From: Rachicladosporium sp. CCFEE 5018
Lineage: Eukaryota > Ascomycota > Dothideomycetes > Cladosporiales > Cladosporiaceae
DNA: 64,000 bases
Reading direction: 5' to 3'
Assembly (NCBI GenBank): GCA_002077045.2
Contig: KZ111173.1
Coordinates: forward strand, 186,001 to 250,000
Below the pieces are notes generated by a model, which was not told the DNA's origin, searched no databases, and saw only the letters and a program-made list of their open reading frames with translations. Positions within the stretch are counted from its first letter, which is position 1. Each line of letters starts with the position of its first letter. Of the stretch, positions 32,485-45,623 are shown in pieces. The position numbers and the translations under genes were made by a program.

Positions 32485-33648
32485 TGGGACGAGAATAGGC
32501 GGTTGCTGGATGCGGTGGTCGAGGTAAGGGCAGCTGGCTGGCTGGCTGGCTACGTGACAGTAGCTGATAGGAGCTCGGTGTCGTGAGCTTCAGGGACGAT
32601 GTCAATGGACAGCAGATCATACAATAGAATCACTACATAACAAGATCCAACGAATGGCAGCAGACTAAGGTCTGAAGCACCAGTAGGACACTGGCACCTC
32701 TTTTGTTGACCTCGAGATCAAGGCCATGGCGCCAGCCATGGTTCTACAGAAGAAGGTAAATAATGGCAACAGGCTGACCCAAGCTCCGGTGTCATGGCTT
32801 CACAAAGGCGCAAGGGCACGGGATGACGGTGCAGTCGCTTGGTCGGCGAGGGGGATTGTACGACGAGTACCCGCAGCTCACTGTTGCGTAGGAGCGAAGC
32901 AATGATCAGGACCGTGGGGCCGACGAGGGTGCTTGCTTCGAGACATGGAGGGAAGTGCCGGGCGTGACCTGGTTGCCGGACAAAAGCCAGCAGCCCTGTG
33001 TTGACAAAGCTCCACGAGTATTACAATGATAGCAGACGAATTGACCACATGAAGACTCTGCACACCGCACGCGTAGATGAGGGGATCTGTACCCGCGAAT
33101 GCAAGGGGTCGGTGGAGCCAAGCCAAAACAGTCTGGCTGCAGATGAGGTAGCACAGCAGACGCATACGCGCAGCCCGGTCCCGATCGACGGCAATTGTCA
33201 CCTGTAGCACACCACGCACACGCAAAGAGGCGTCCAAAAGCTCCGTCGCCACGTCACATTCACGACTCGAGGACACGGCTACAGTTGTAACGGAAACATA
33301 ACGTGGGAAGCACCAGTCAGTGATCTGTCAGGAGCCGTTGTGTCGATCGGATCGGCATGTGCTGCGAAGTGTCAGGCTGTCTTCACCCGCTGTCTTGTGT
33401 GATCAAAGGACCTGTTATGCCCAGATCACGGCGAGCGGAAAGAGCAAGATGTGCACTAGGGTACGCTGCGCGGCAGCCAGGGGGCCGTCGGGCATTCGAG
33501 TCAGCTCCGCCGTCTACAGCTGCCGTAGCAGCACGGTCCACCCATCTTCGCAATGCTGTGCTATCCGATGAGACGATGGACTTGTACGGAGCAAAGGTAA
33601 GCAGACCCAGTGTCTTTCTCGAGTCGTAACATCCCAGCTCGGGAATAC
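32485..33648. other. Gene-poor stretch between the coiled-coil gene and SEN1
   Basis: About 1.2 kb. Contains a (GGCT)4 microsatellite near 32535 and presumably the promoter of the coiled-coil gene and the SEN1 3' UTR. Short plus-strand ORFs at 33320-34014 have no recognisable product and partly lie antisense to SEN1. Confidence 0.5.
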
Positions 33649-36600
33649 CTACCTCTTCTTCAGCATGAACGGATCTGCTGCCTTCTTCTTCCGCATAATC
33701 GGTTGCGGAGCAGGAGGTGGCACAACATCCGCCTTCTTCGTCACACCCTTCTCGATCTTTGGCGTGGGCTTCGTCATCTCTCCGCCAGAAAGGGGTGTTT
33801 CAGCACGAGACATGGCGCCGTCGAGTTGTGCAGGATACTTAGTCTCTTTCGGTGGCTCGGCATCGAGCATATCCACATCCCCGGAGGCGTCTATACGAGG
33901 CTTCGAAGAGGGCTGGTCGTTGTCGAGAGCTTGTCGTTTCTTGGTGTTTGCTGCGGCGACGCGGTCTTCGTGCTTGTACGTGACACCCTCCATATGAGAG
34001 CCGTTGGTGTGTGATCTTGGTGCATGAGAACCGTTGGCGTGTGGTATGGTAGGTGCAACCGCGCTGTGAGAAACATGTGCACCATTGACAGGAGACACAC
34101 GGCTTGTGTTGCCGGATGGCTGCTGCTGTTGCATCGATGATCTGGGTGCGGGCACATCGTGCATCGAGACGGTCTTGACGCTGTCCGCTGGGTAAGCACT
34201 CGACTTCTTCTGCAGCATGTGCAGCAGATTGCCACCGATCAGGCTATCTCTCGCACGCGCATCATCGACGAGCTTTTTCCAATACTGCCCACGAGACAGA
34301 CTCTCGGAGTTGCCCAGCACCCACAGACTCGACTTCGCTCTCGTCAGACCGACGTTCATACGTCTGATGTCTTGCAAGAACCCGATGCCACCCCCAGGTG
34401 ATGCACGCACACAAGAGAAGATGATGATCTCGCTCTCGCGACCCTGGAATGCGTCTGTGGTATTGAACTCGACGCTGTCCAGAATATCGTTGCCGAAACG
34501 ACTTGAGAAGCGGTCCTTCAGAGCTCGCAGCTGGGACTTGTACGGAGTGATAATGCCGATGCGGCCGCTGAAATCGTAGTTGTCGAAGTCCGTCCGCAAC
34601 CTGGAGTACAACGCGATGGCAACATCGATCTCGGCAATATTGATGAGTGAGTGGCCCTTCGGCGCAGCTGAATGCTGACCCTTGACGTCGTAGAAGCGAT
34701 ACGGAGCAAGCAAAGAGCTGCTGTGCCATGGCTTCTGTCGCAAGCCCGCCATGCCATCTCCATCCTTGAGCAAGCCGTCATAGAAGGTCCTGCTGGGAAA
34801 GACACTAATATCAGGATGCATGCGATACTGCATGTCGAGTAGGTGTACACGGTCGGCGAAGTTGTTCTGCATGCGCACGAACAGACTTTGCTCGTATTGG
34901 AATCGAGCTGCCTCTTTCGAGAATACAGTCGGTGGCAGCTGCTTGGGATCTCCGACCATGATGCACTTGATGCAGCCGTACTTGAGCGGGATCAGAGAGC
35001 TCATCTCCACGCACTGGGCGGCTTCGTCGATGATAACCGTCTCGAACTCGATATTGAGGTTCTGGAACATGTCGTGCCCACTGCCGCTCAACGTAGCGCA
35101 AATAACATGAGCCCTGTCGAGGACAGCTTGCTGTGCGCGCTTCTTACTCAGCTCCGCCTCTCGTCCTGCTGACTTCTCTTGATCCTTCGAAGCATCGATG
35201 GCCATGCCTAGCTCGTTCTTGCGCTTGCGCACAGATACTATAGTCTCCAGTAAGTCCTTCTGAGCCTTCCCTTCAACTTTGCCACTATCACGTTGCTCAT
35301 ACAGGTCGCGCAACTCGGCGGACACCTTCTGATGCTCCTTGTAAAGCAGCTCGTTCTTTTGCCTCTGCTTCTGATCGTCGCCTGAGCCTCCGAGGTGCTT
35401 GGCAACGAGCTCGTCCATGGTGACATCCTGCACATTCGAATTGATAGCGTCGCTGCGACCGATGCGGACAATATTGATAGCATGTTGCCTTCTGGTCTTC
35501 GTCTTGACACCATCTTTGAGGCGCATGACGATCTCGTCTACCGCAGCATTGCTAGGCGCGCAGACCATCAGCTTCTTCACTGCACCACCGCTGTCCGCAG
35601 CTAGCTTTTGACCAGGCACTGATACTCTCGTAGTGCCGTTCGAAGAAGCAGAGCCAAGTGAGCTGGAAAGCAAGCCGCCGACTATAGCCACGATCGTCTT
35701 CGTCTTACCAGATCCGGGCGGGCCTTGGATCAACGAGAAGCCATCATTGCTGAGAGCAGCATTGATAGCCTCGGACTGTGCTGCGTTGACATTATACACG
35801 TCCTGCAGAGCTGCAACTTGCTTCTCGCTGTATGTATTGCGTGGCGAAGGCTTAGCCATAGTGATCTGATTACACAAGTCGTAGTACTGCAGACCCTGTA
35901 GAGCGCCGTATTCGCGCTCGAGAGGCGTGATGGACTGAACCTTGACACCGAAGACCACCGCAGGCGTCTTGAGAGCCGGAGCAAGAGTGCCGCCCACCAA
36001 GCGGTAGACAATCTCCAGGACCTTTTGACGCTTGATACGGAAGATACGTGCCAGGCAGTTTGGAGCATTCGGTGCGCTGGTCGGGTTCTTTGATGTCGAC
36101 AACAGGATGATGTCGCCCTCTTGCAATGATAAATCTCTGTTCTCGACCTTCGTCATGGGACTGCTGATCTCAATGAAGTTGTCCACGTTGCTACGACTGA
36201 TCACCTTGATCTCGTAAGGCTTATCCTGGTTCTCTTCACGCGCCTTCACCATCTGTTGCCATGCTTCGAGCGTGAGAAGTGGCTGGAAAGCCGATTGATA
36301 TGACGTGGAGTTCGAGTACGAGTTCGTCACTCGCTCGAACTGATGATCATTCGATCCGGGTGGGTAGTCGCCTTCATGGAAGAAGTCCCATTTCAAGATC
36401 TCGCGGTGCAAAGGTCCGAGGTCGGGCGCTAGGCGAGCGCGCATATCCTTCATCGACCTCGCCGTCCGATGTATGCGGGTTGGACCAGCCTTCTGCTCTG
36501 GCTTGAGACCTACAGCACCATGCGGATTGACATCTGGTGCTCCTCTTGACGCTTTGCCTTTCACTTTGCCGCCGAATAGCTCGTCATCTTCGTCGTCTGA

Positions 36601-39245
36601 GGACGACTCGTCCGAAGAAGCGAACACTGCCTGGCCTTTCATTGTATGATCTTTGCCCAGATCACCCAAGCCGGAGACGCTAGAGCCAATGCCGACACCT
36701 TTCGCACCAGCTACAGCGGCAGCCCGCCTCTTCTCAGCTTCCTCCTTCTCCTTCTTTCGTTTCGCCAAGAAGTCGGTGTTGGACTGCTGCGCGCCACGAA
36801 CAGTCGCTGGTCCAATCGCTGGCTTACCCAGCTTTGCTCTCGCAGCTTCCTGTCGCTTCTTGAATGCTTCAGAAGTAGGCGCGATCTCCGCCATCATCTT
36901 CCTGGTCTCAAGTTGGACATCACTAGACGCTTTGTTCTTGTTCCAGGCATCGAAGTCTATGCCACCGGACTTCTTAACCTTCCCGACCGGCGTCGCAGAG
37001 CGGCTGCTCGATGCTGACGCCCAATCCTGTAACGAGCCTTGCTTAAGAGCCGTCACAGGGTCCGCGTCCAGATCGATGACTTCAGTCGGCATGGCTGGTA
37101 CGTCGAAGTGTGTCTCGTAGGCTCTCTGGAGTCCTGCCTTTTGGTTCATGCTCAGTCGCGTCTTCGTCCTGTCGACAAGGACGTTCTCAATGATCTCCCT
37201 AGCATGGGTTGCGGCCGTGATTTCGACTTCGTGAAGACGCAGGAGCATCTTGGTAGTGAGTGACACGGCTTTGTCCACGAGATAATCGTCGCGAAGTCGA
37301 AGCCATCTGACGATAGCTGCAAAAGCGTTCTTGGGCGGCACGAGGAGCATCCTACCCAGACTGCTAGAGCTGTTGTTCTTTCTTTGCTGCAGAGCATCGG
37401 AGATCACTGCATACTGATCAAACGCAAAGTCGGCGAAGTCCATGGTCTCACGACAGAACGTCTGCATCACCTGCTTCTCGTATCCTAGATTGCTCCAGTG
37501 CTCCGTGTTCTCGAAGACGACTCCCAATGTTCGCCAGGTGACGTCCCAGTAGGCTTTGAGTGCATCCAAGTCATTCTCGCTGAGCTGCTTCCCTGATCGC
37601 AGAACACCGTCAGAACTGTCGCACAGGCAACTGAAGACGTCGGTGCAGATCTTGAGCGCCGTCCTGATCGGGGTAAATGCCCTTGCTTTGCAGATTGCTG
37701 CAGCGGCAAGAGTTATGGCCCGAAGAGTATGCCCAGGGAAATTTACTACGACATGCCTCAAGCTGTCGCGCCTGCTGTCTTCGCCAGTCAGCGTCTTCAG
37801 CAAGCTCATAGTTCTGTAGTGGATCTGATCATCGCCGTTTAGTATCAAAGACATGATGCCATTGGCACCATCTTGATCAGCAAAGATCTCCGCGACTTGG
37901 TCCGGTGCGAACGACTGCAGCCGCTCGAGGAGGTCATCATTTGTGTGACTGACCACCTTAGCGAGTGCAGAATTCCAGTTCTTGGCTTGCAGAGGCGCAG
38001 CTTGCACTTGGCGGCTGGCGAACATTTCCAGTGGAAGTAAAGCTTGCAGGCCAGTGAGTATAGCCAGCACAAGTGCACCGTGTCCTGCGCGGACAGCGCG
38101 TATAGACATCTCCCAGCATCGCAAGCTTGAGATACCTAGCTCATGGTCAACCTTCCTCGTCTGCAGAATTGTAGCCTGGTCGAAACAAAGATTCTGCAGG
38201 TCAAGCGCCAATAGATGCTGCACGATGAGTAAAGCTTGGACCTTTGCAGAGTCGATGGCATGCATCTCGTCCAGATTCTCGATGCCGTCTAGCGCTTCCA
38301 TGATTGTCGCGATGTGCTCGTCACTCACTAGCTCGACCATGTTGGTGAGGACTGGGCCACCACGCACGTGCTCGCGTAGTATCGCAAGCGCGGTGACAAG
38401 AGCACCGAGACCAAACTCGTAAGTCATGTCTCGCGCGTACAACGAGTAGCGCTTCTCCTGGCATCGCTTCAAAAGCTGCTGGAGAAGGACTCGAACGGGC
38501 TCCACGATATTTGCAGGTTTCACGGATCGTAGAAACGGCGCGATCCATGCAAGCTTCTCCTCGAGCTTCAGGGGTTCGGTCTCTTCGGTCGTTGTCATCA
38601 TAACTTCGAGTGATGGTGCTTTGAAGATCTGCTCTACGAGCTGTTTTGATGTGACATCGCCCATCGCTTCCCAGAACACATGCGGGTTGAGTTCCAGTAA
38701 GATCTGATAGGCTTTCGTGAGGTCGCCCAGGTGTGTTGATGGAACCTGAAAGTGCTCCAAAGACACGCGGTAGATGTTGCTGTCCATGGCGCGTAGATTG
38801 TTCGCCACGAGGTCTTTTGTCATCTTCTGTAGGATGAGAGTCGTAGCTTGCCAGAACTTTGGCAGGAATTTTGCATCAAGCATGGAGATATTGACAAAGC
38901 TTATTGCTTTCTCGAGCGCAGGCTTGACGGCGAAGTCGAATTCCGTACTACAGAGCGATCGCTTGATGCCACTCAAGTTCTTGAACGCCCATGTGGAGCG
39001 ATCGTTATTGGAGCTGTAAAGAAACGAGACCATTCCCGGAGCGTAGCTTGGAAGCTTGATCTTCTTCTTGCTTTGCACCAGACTGAACGGCTTGTCGAAG
39101 TGTTCTCGAAGTGCCTCCTCATCGAGAAGATATGGCCAACAGTTGAGTGCTTCGAACAGTGCGTACATGCCGGTCTCGCCAGCTGCAGCGATGTTGCGCA
39201 TGTCCGGGGGTAGATCGTGCAGCATGTCCGTCGCAGAATCGAGTC
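33649..39245 (-). CDS. SEN1: Sen1-type superfamily 1 RNA/DNA helicase (5' end lost in assembly gap)
   Basis: About 1,865 codons are visible without an intron, ending PFMLKKR before the stop at 33649. The N-terminal half is the large helical Sen1 region (for example FLYSSNNDRSTWAFKNLSGI). A disordered basic linker follows with an acidic SSDESSSDDEDDE. The helicase core shows motif I QGPPGSGKTKT (near 35705-35730), motif II DEAAQ (near 35014-35028), motif III GDPKQLPPT, motif V DAFQGRESEI and motif VI GLTRAKSSLWVLGN. The C-terminus is Ser/His-rich with basic nuclear signals. Sen1 unwinds RNA:DNA hybrids and ends polymerase II transcription, and acts in genome stability. The initiator end lies in or beyond the 100-N gap. 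The open frame that continues through the Ns into 39346-39657 is an artefact: that sequence is copy B non-coding DNA also present at 1702-2013. Confidence 0.93.
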
Positions 39246-39345
39246 NNNNNNNNNNNNNNNNNNNNNNNNNNNNNNNNNNNNNNNNNNNNNNNNNNNNNNN
39301 NNNNNNNNNNNNNNNNNNNNNNNNNNNNNNNNNNNNNNNNNNNNN
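39246..39345. other. Assembly gap, 100 N
   Basis: Exactly 100 N, the usual placeholder for a gap of unknown size. SEN1 coding sequence ends at its left edge and copy B of the duplication begins at its right edge, so the join between the two contigs is a scaffolding inference. Confidence 0.99.
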
Positions 39346-42026
39346 TGAGGGGTGGCAGTGATCCGCAGCTGCATGCAGCGTCGGTCGAGGGTGGTGCAAC
39401 AAGGCGAGTTGTGAGACTTGGTCAGCGCCAACCGTTGTTGGACTCCGGGTGTCAGAAAAGGTTATGCTACCGGCCGGCGAGCAGTAGTCGCACGCACGTG
39501 AGGCGTTAGCCGCACAGAAGAGTGCAGAAAAGGCGCGGCGCGGTAGTCGAGCGCGGCGGGCCAGAGTGCAGGGCTGCGAGGGTGCCGACCAGGTCTGCGG
39601 CGATGCGCGACGAGGGTGAACAGCAGCAGACAGAGTGAGACGAGCAAGGCTGGACAAGATCAGCGCCAGGCTTGCAGCACCCTTATGACTATACAGCAGT
39701 GCTGGTGCATGCGAGGCATGAGCTAGTTCAAGATAAGCCGAGCCTTCGAATTTCGATTATTACGCAGAGGCTAGCGCACGCATCACACTCCGGACCTCGA
39801 ACGCACAGGCGCGGTCCTTTCGGTGATATACCGTCCGTCACACGATATTCGCGTCGCCTACGGTATGCTCATCAACAATTACACTTCACTCTACGCCGGG
39901 CAGCGAGGACACTACTGTGCATGCTGGCTGCATGGCTTCATGCGCGGCACACTGGGAAGTCAACGCTCCCGCCTCGGTTAGCAGGTACGACTCGACTCAC
40001 ATGCGTCTGAAACGTCAACGCCGTTGTCGGGCGCAAACCCTGTTTATGCCACGCGATTCAGTCGCACATCACGATTGAGTGATTTCTTGATTGGAAATGC
40101 AGATGTGCTGTGGCGGAAGGATTGCTCCCAAGTGTCTGATCAGCAGCATATATTGCTCTACGTCAGTCAATCGCGGAGGCACGCCTTGTGTCTGCGGTCC
40201 AGACCTTCTCATGTTGATCAACAATCGATCAACACTCGACAGCTCACAAACTTGCTCACGAAAGGCGGAGTGTTTCGAACAAATTGCGTCACGCAGGTGT
40301 ATGCAGCTCTCAAAGGCTGGCCAGATCGATACAAGGCGTGACATGCCTGTTCACCAAGACTGGCCTTCCTCAACTGCCGGACCAGCCCTCGTGATCCAGC
40401 ACAGCCCAATTCTCCGAGGATCGTCAAGAGCAATAATGCGTTGCAGGTACAACATGACATCGGCGTAGCATCCGGTCGCCTCGGGAGGAGAGGAAGCCGT
40501 TGTGGTGCCCAAAAGTCAAAGATGTGATCCTTGCAATCTGCCAGCCTCGCGCAACGGCCACTAGCTGCCGCCCTGTACCCGTTGAAAACGTTCACACGTT
40601 AGAAGTTTCGTCCTTCATCATCTCGACTGTGACGCCGCATCGCTTGTGGTCGTTTCTACGGCATCGTGACCGTAAGGCTGGCGTTCAGGGCTGCCGCGGA
40701 GAAGACGCAGCTTCAATGATCGAGAGATGTGGTGGTGATGAATATGCAGCGTGTTATGCATCTGCCTACTGGCATGAACCATGCACGTAGTCCGCAGCCA
40801 CATGAAAGTGGGCTGGCTCGCTTGCAGCAAGGCGTGGGTGGTGACATCGCTTGGTAGCCAGCGGCGTTCGACAATTCCAGACATGTGAAAATGTCTCCAA
40901 TAAACATATGTTCGTTGCTCACTTCTTTCCTACCGCAAAATTTCAGCCACGCATCGCATGTCGTCGATATAGTCTCGTGCAGTCCAGTCCAGCCTCCCTG
41001 TCGAGAGTGCAGCCATCAACGCAGGGTTTCTGCCGGTCATCACAACATCGTAGCCCGCCGCGCGGGGAAGGCACCCGAACGGCACCTTCCTGATGTCAAT
41101 CAGCGCACTCTGCATGCTGCATGGTCGGACTTATCTCCTAACATTATACCGAGAGCCGATCGATCAACACACTACGATACTGTATTCGAGAAGCTGCCTG
41201 CAATTCGTGTTCTCCAAGTAAGGTGGGAGTTCAACAGGAAATCGAGTCCAGTTCATATCCATGTCCGGCACATCGACACCCCCAGCTCACCACCATGTCA
41301 GGTACACGTGGACTCCCTGCTCCGCGTCTTCTCGCCGAGTGGCTGATCCGGCTCGCATCCTTGAAACCGGATGCGATGCCTGCCGAGCATCGTCGAGAAA
41401 ACGGGTAGAGCGTTTCTGGAAAGCCGGAATTGCTCGAGGCGTGTGTACTGTTGTAGACATGTCTCACGTACACACCTCGCACGGCGTCTACGGGCGTGGC
41501 TGTTCAGATTGACCACTCGCGGTCAATCTTGGGCAGACTAGCTTTGTGATTGAGGTCCTTTTGGCCGTTGGTAGACCAGTAGGAGTGCGTCTAAGCGTGA
41601 CTACATGAAACAGATAGATCCACGTTCGAAGCTCCGATGCAGTACTCCATAAGCCACAGATGGGATACAGAGTGGGCGAGTCGGCAAGAAGAACCTTCAA
41701 GCAGCAGATTTGCAGTCTGCATTCCTGGCTGCAACATCAGGGCCTCGTCGAGGTTCTAGCGGATCTGGACTCATGGTACAATCCTCCAGGCGCTTGGCCC
41801 TGTCCAAAACGCCGAGGCATGTTGGCTACAAGGGCGAGACCGAGTCTCTCGACGGTGAGAAGTCCACTGTGTAGGCATCATCGGCGCATCAGATAGTAGC
41901 TTGAGATATTGTACTGCTGTCTGCGAACGATATCTCGTGCACGCTACAGACTCGGTGCGCCAGAAACATATGGGTCCGTGCGTACGCTAGCGAGCAACGT
42001 GATCTATACCACTCACCCCCCCTTCC
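39346..42026. other. Gene-poor left part of copy B
   Basis: 2.7 kb equivalent to 1702-4411. No supported gene; differs from A by substitutions and several small indels, including loss of 17 bp near 41825. Confidence 0.5.
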
Positions 42027-44353
42027 TCACTTCTCCACCACATCCTTGAACTCCGCTGCGTCCTCGTCTCTTCCCCTCGCCTTCTCGACATCTCCAGCTG
42101 GTGCTCCCACTGAGCTGTTCCTCCTCGCACTCATACGTCTCCCAGCCTCAGTCTCATCATACTGAATCAGCAACTCCCCATTCTTGCCGTAACGATGTGG
42201 CTTGTGTTTAGCGATCTTGACGACAGTGAAGATACCCTTGAGACCCTGCGCTTCCTGGAAGATCTCATCCATCTCCTCGAGACTGCGGTACGCGGTCTCG
42301 GGGTAGAAGAAGTAGACGGTGGGGACCATGGCGGCGTTTATTAGGGCGAAGATTATATATGTTTTGAAACCAATGCTCTGGGAATCAAATTAGTGAACGT
42401 TACGCCAACAGAGCGAGCTAGCTTGTACGCACGGCGAAAGCGACTGGCGTGACCATGACGACCATGAAGTTCCAGATCCAGTTGCCTGTCGTGGCGATCG
42501 CGTTGGCGGGCGCACGGATGGACAGCGGCGTGATCTCAGCCGGGACTAGCCATGTCATTCCCAGCCTGTTGCATCCACCAATTAGTGACCGCAGCTGTTT
42601 GAATTGTTCGAGAGACTGGTCGCTTACCAGCCAACAGCAAAGAATGAGTTGAACACAAACAGGAAGACCGCGGCAGCGATGCCCGACGACTTGCTGACGT
42701 GCGACGTAGTCCCAGCCAGTACTGCCATTGAGAGGGCCTGCCCAGCAGCACCGAAGATCATGAGTTTGCGGCGCCCGACTTTCTCAATGATGAAAATTGC
42801 AACCCAAGATGCAACAAAGTACTCTGTGCCATTGAGCGCAGCTAAAAGGCGACTCGTGAAGCTGCCGAGGCCGATGTTGTTCTCGAAGATAGTAGCAGCT
42901 ATGAAGGAGAGGACATTGTTAGACTCTGCACGCCATACAGCGAGAATGGCGTTACTTACCGTAATATGTGATGATGTTGATGCCGGAGATCCTACCAAAC
43001 ATGCGTCAGCGGAGCTCGAAGCAGGCGGAGTAAAGGAACGACGGACTGCTGCATCATTTGATTGACATAAGCCAATATCGTGCGGTGCAGGTTTCGATTC
43101 CGATTAGGAACGAAGCAATCGGAGAAGCCTCCTTTCGCCATCTCGAATACAGTGTCTTTGATAGAGTGGAATTCATCTTGAATCGTGACATCGTCTTCGG
43201 GCAAGTTTGATAAGGCGGCCAAAGCTTCGAGAGCTTCCTGCTCGCGACCCTTGAGGATCAGCCTATGCGAGAGTCAGTAAGCATTTCATGCTCAATAGCC
43301 GATCGTGCATCTCCAGATATCTGAAGCGACAATGCGACCGCTGATCCGCAGCACCATGAGCGTGCGAGGACCTGCGAGCCACGCAAAGCGTGGTACAACA
43401 ATGGCGCTTCAACCCTGTGAGATCCCTGCAAGTGCGTCGACATGTGCAGGAGTGATCAAGGAGACTTCGGATGTCTGGTGCAGTGGATGTGTCTTACCAG
43501 CGAGGGCTCTCCGGCAGTCCAGGAATCATGATGGCAACGAACAACGCAAGAAGAATCTGGAATGCCTGCGCGGGTTCATTAGGTACCGAGGATCTTCGGT
43601 TTCATTAGCTACACTCACGATAGGGAATCGCCAAGCAATGCTCGACGGCTCTAGGAATGAAAACCCTAGATCGATCCAATAGGACTAGACATCTATTAGC
43701 GAGAGGTGGCAGTCTAGAGACGCTGTGGAACCCACCAGCATCACGCCGAAAACAATGAGGCTGCCTTCTATCATGACCATTTGACCCCGACGATGCGACT
43801 TCGACGTCTCGCTTTGCCACGTGGGAACGGTGCTTGTGTTCATGCCTGCCTACCATTAACATTTCATGTGAAGCAGCACCTATGATACGCCAGGACCTAC
43901 CATTGCCAAAGCCCGTGATCAATCGTGCAACAATCAACTGAGGAAGCGAGAAGGACGAAGCCTGGATCGCCGCACCAACGACCATGATCTTGATGTTCGC
44001 ATTAGTAACGTTAAGATCTCCAGAACCTTAGCAGAGCATACCGAGCTGCCAATGAAGATCGTCTTCTTCCTCCCAAGCAAGTTGCCGAGCCATATCGTCG
44101 CGACGGCGCCAAAGAAGCAGCCGAGTGTGTAGCCTCCGACGGTGATGCCCTGCACGTTCGATGCAGTGCCTTGTTCGGCCTTGGGTTTGCTGTATACATC
44201 GATCTCCGGGAAGTAGCGGAGAAATGAGGGTAGTGTCAGGAGCCCTCCTAGTACGCCCTGGTCGTATCCAAAAAGTGCGAAATCGGTGCCGGCAATTACT
44301 GCGATAGCGATATTGAGGCGTGTGCCCGTAAGACCATAAAATTTCTTGCCCAT
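42027..44353 (-). CDS. MFS sugar porter, copy B (full length, ten exons)
   Basis: Exons: 44353-44042, 43988-43901, 43845-43736, 43684-43619, 43565-43498, 43262-43047, 42991-42960, 42898-42628, 42565-42433 and 42377-42027. All phases close to give 548 residues. Order of landmarks: GYDQGVLGGLLT (helix 1), GRKKT, ARLITGFGNG, SETSKSHRRGQ, PGLPESPRW, QQISGINIITYY, EKVGRRKLM, PAEITPLSIRAPANAIA, PETAYRSLEEMDEIF and a 40-residue charged cytosolic tail ending EFKDVVEK. Family role: sugar uptake across the plasma membrane; the substrate is not readable. The last intron (42432-42378, 55 nt, donor GTGCGT, acceptor CCCAG) is absent from copy A, where the two codons are adjacent. The DNA around it and in two other patches is much more diverged from A than the rest. 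This is the better copy to use as the reference model. Confidence 0.92.
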
Positions 44354-45257
44354 GGTTGAGGTCGACTGTCGTATTCCGGGATAGTGGATCGGACGAACGT
44401 GAAGCCTTTACTTTCTCGAGAACATTTAACAACGGGCCAACGTCACAAGGATCGAAACAAGCAATCAATGAGACGAATAAGAAATATAAGAGCGGACATT
44501 GTCAAGACTTATGCCTACCATGAAGTCACTACCGCATTGCTCGTAGCATCGACAGATGATGTAGTCTAACGTTCGGCTTGCCCTTCTCAGCATCGCGAAG
44601 CGCCACTGACACGCTCCCGACCACTACCCGTACAGTGCGTAGGTGAGACTCTGCGGCTGGCGCGTGGTCTTGTGGATGTAGAGTTGCGGGGTGTGGAGAT
44701 CTAGCATGAACGGTGTGGAGGAGAATTGCGGTTGAGTGTCTGCAGTTTGCGGTACTTCGTCGGTCCGGTGAGATGTGGATGTCAATCAGAGTGCCGCTTG
44801 TAGCGTGAAACGATCGGGCAGGTTACGCGTGTCGTCGCAATGCCGTATCAAGGATCGCGGAGGTATACTGCGGCATTCTAAGGCAGCTCCATCCGCCGCG
44901 GCCGCGATTTTGACAGGTATTGGCACTGGGGGGATGCGGGTTGCGGAGCGCGTCAGAGGCTTGGCGACGAGAGAGTGGATATTCGAGCAAGGGACCAGAC
45001 CAGTGCGAAGTAATTCTGATGCTGTGCGGTCTGCGACATCAACAGGCCGAGTACGTCTGTGGTATCGTAAGGGTATTCACAAGGAGGAGACCTGTTGCTC
45101 AAAATCGATAAGAGAAAGAGAAGAATTGTCAGTGTGTTTACCCTGAACTCGGCACTCTCGCCTTGTCCACAGGTCTGACCTGTGGAGCCGCGGAGGTACT
45201 GCCGTGACATCGACAGCTTCAGGCGTACATACCTAAAGCAGCATTTCCAGACCAGCC
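44354..45257. promoter_or_regulatory. Shared divergent promoter region, copy B
   Basis: Equivalent of 6685-7586, with the same GCGGGG and CTGGGG words (CreA-type SYGGRG matches, weak). The segment about 45030-45175 is strongly diverged from A, including indels. Confidence 0.35.
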
Positions 45258-45623
45258 ATGGCCACTCTTCGCTTCTGGTACAAGATCCTCGATAAGGCGC
45301 CTCCAAAACCAATCCCGAGGACTCTTCCATTATCGCCTTTGGACGCCAAAGATGGCTTCATTCACCTCTCAGTCGCCAGCCAGATCCCTATCACGGCCGG
45401 GAAGTTCTTCAGCGCCAGCAGCAGTCTGTGGGTTCTGAAGATCCAGCGCGAGAAGCTCGTCGGACGTTTCGAGTTTCCTCCGCCGTACGGCGAAGTCTGC
45501 CCTCATCTACATGATAGCGAGGAGGGTCTCGGCAGCAACAACGTCGTGGACGTGATTGAGATGCGGAGGGCTGCGACTGAGGAGTGGAAGGATGTTCCGG
45601 CAATGGCTGAGCTGGAAAACTGA
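45258..45623 (+). CDS. DUF952 family protein, copy B
   Basis: 121 residues, same length as copy A, with the family segments WYKIL, KDGFIHLSVASQ (here with the canonical Gly before FIHLS, which is Asp in A), TAGKFF, VLKIQREKL and CPHLHD. Function unknown for the family. The start at MATLRF is supported because the frame upstream is broken in this copy. A handful of amino-acid differences from A and no disruption. Confidence 0.87.
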   Translation: MATLRFWYKILDKAPPKPIPRTLPLSPLDAKDGFIHLSVASQIPITAGKFFSASSSLWVLKIQREKLVGRFEFPPPYGEVCPHLHDSEEGLGSNNVVDVIEMRRAATEEWKDVPAMAELEN

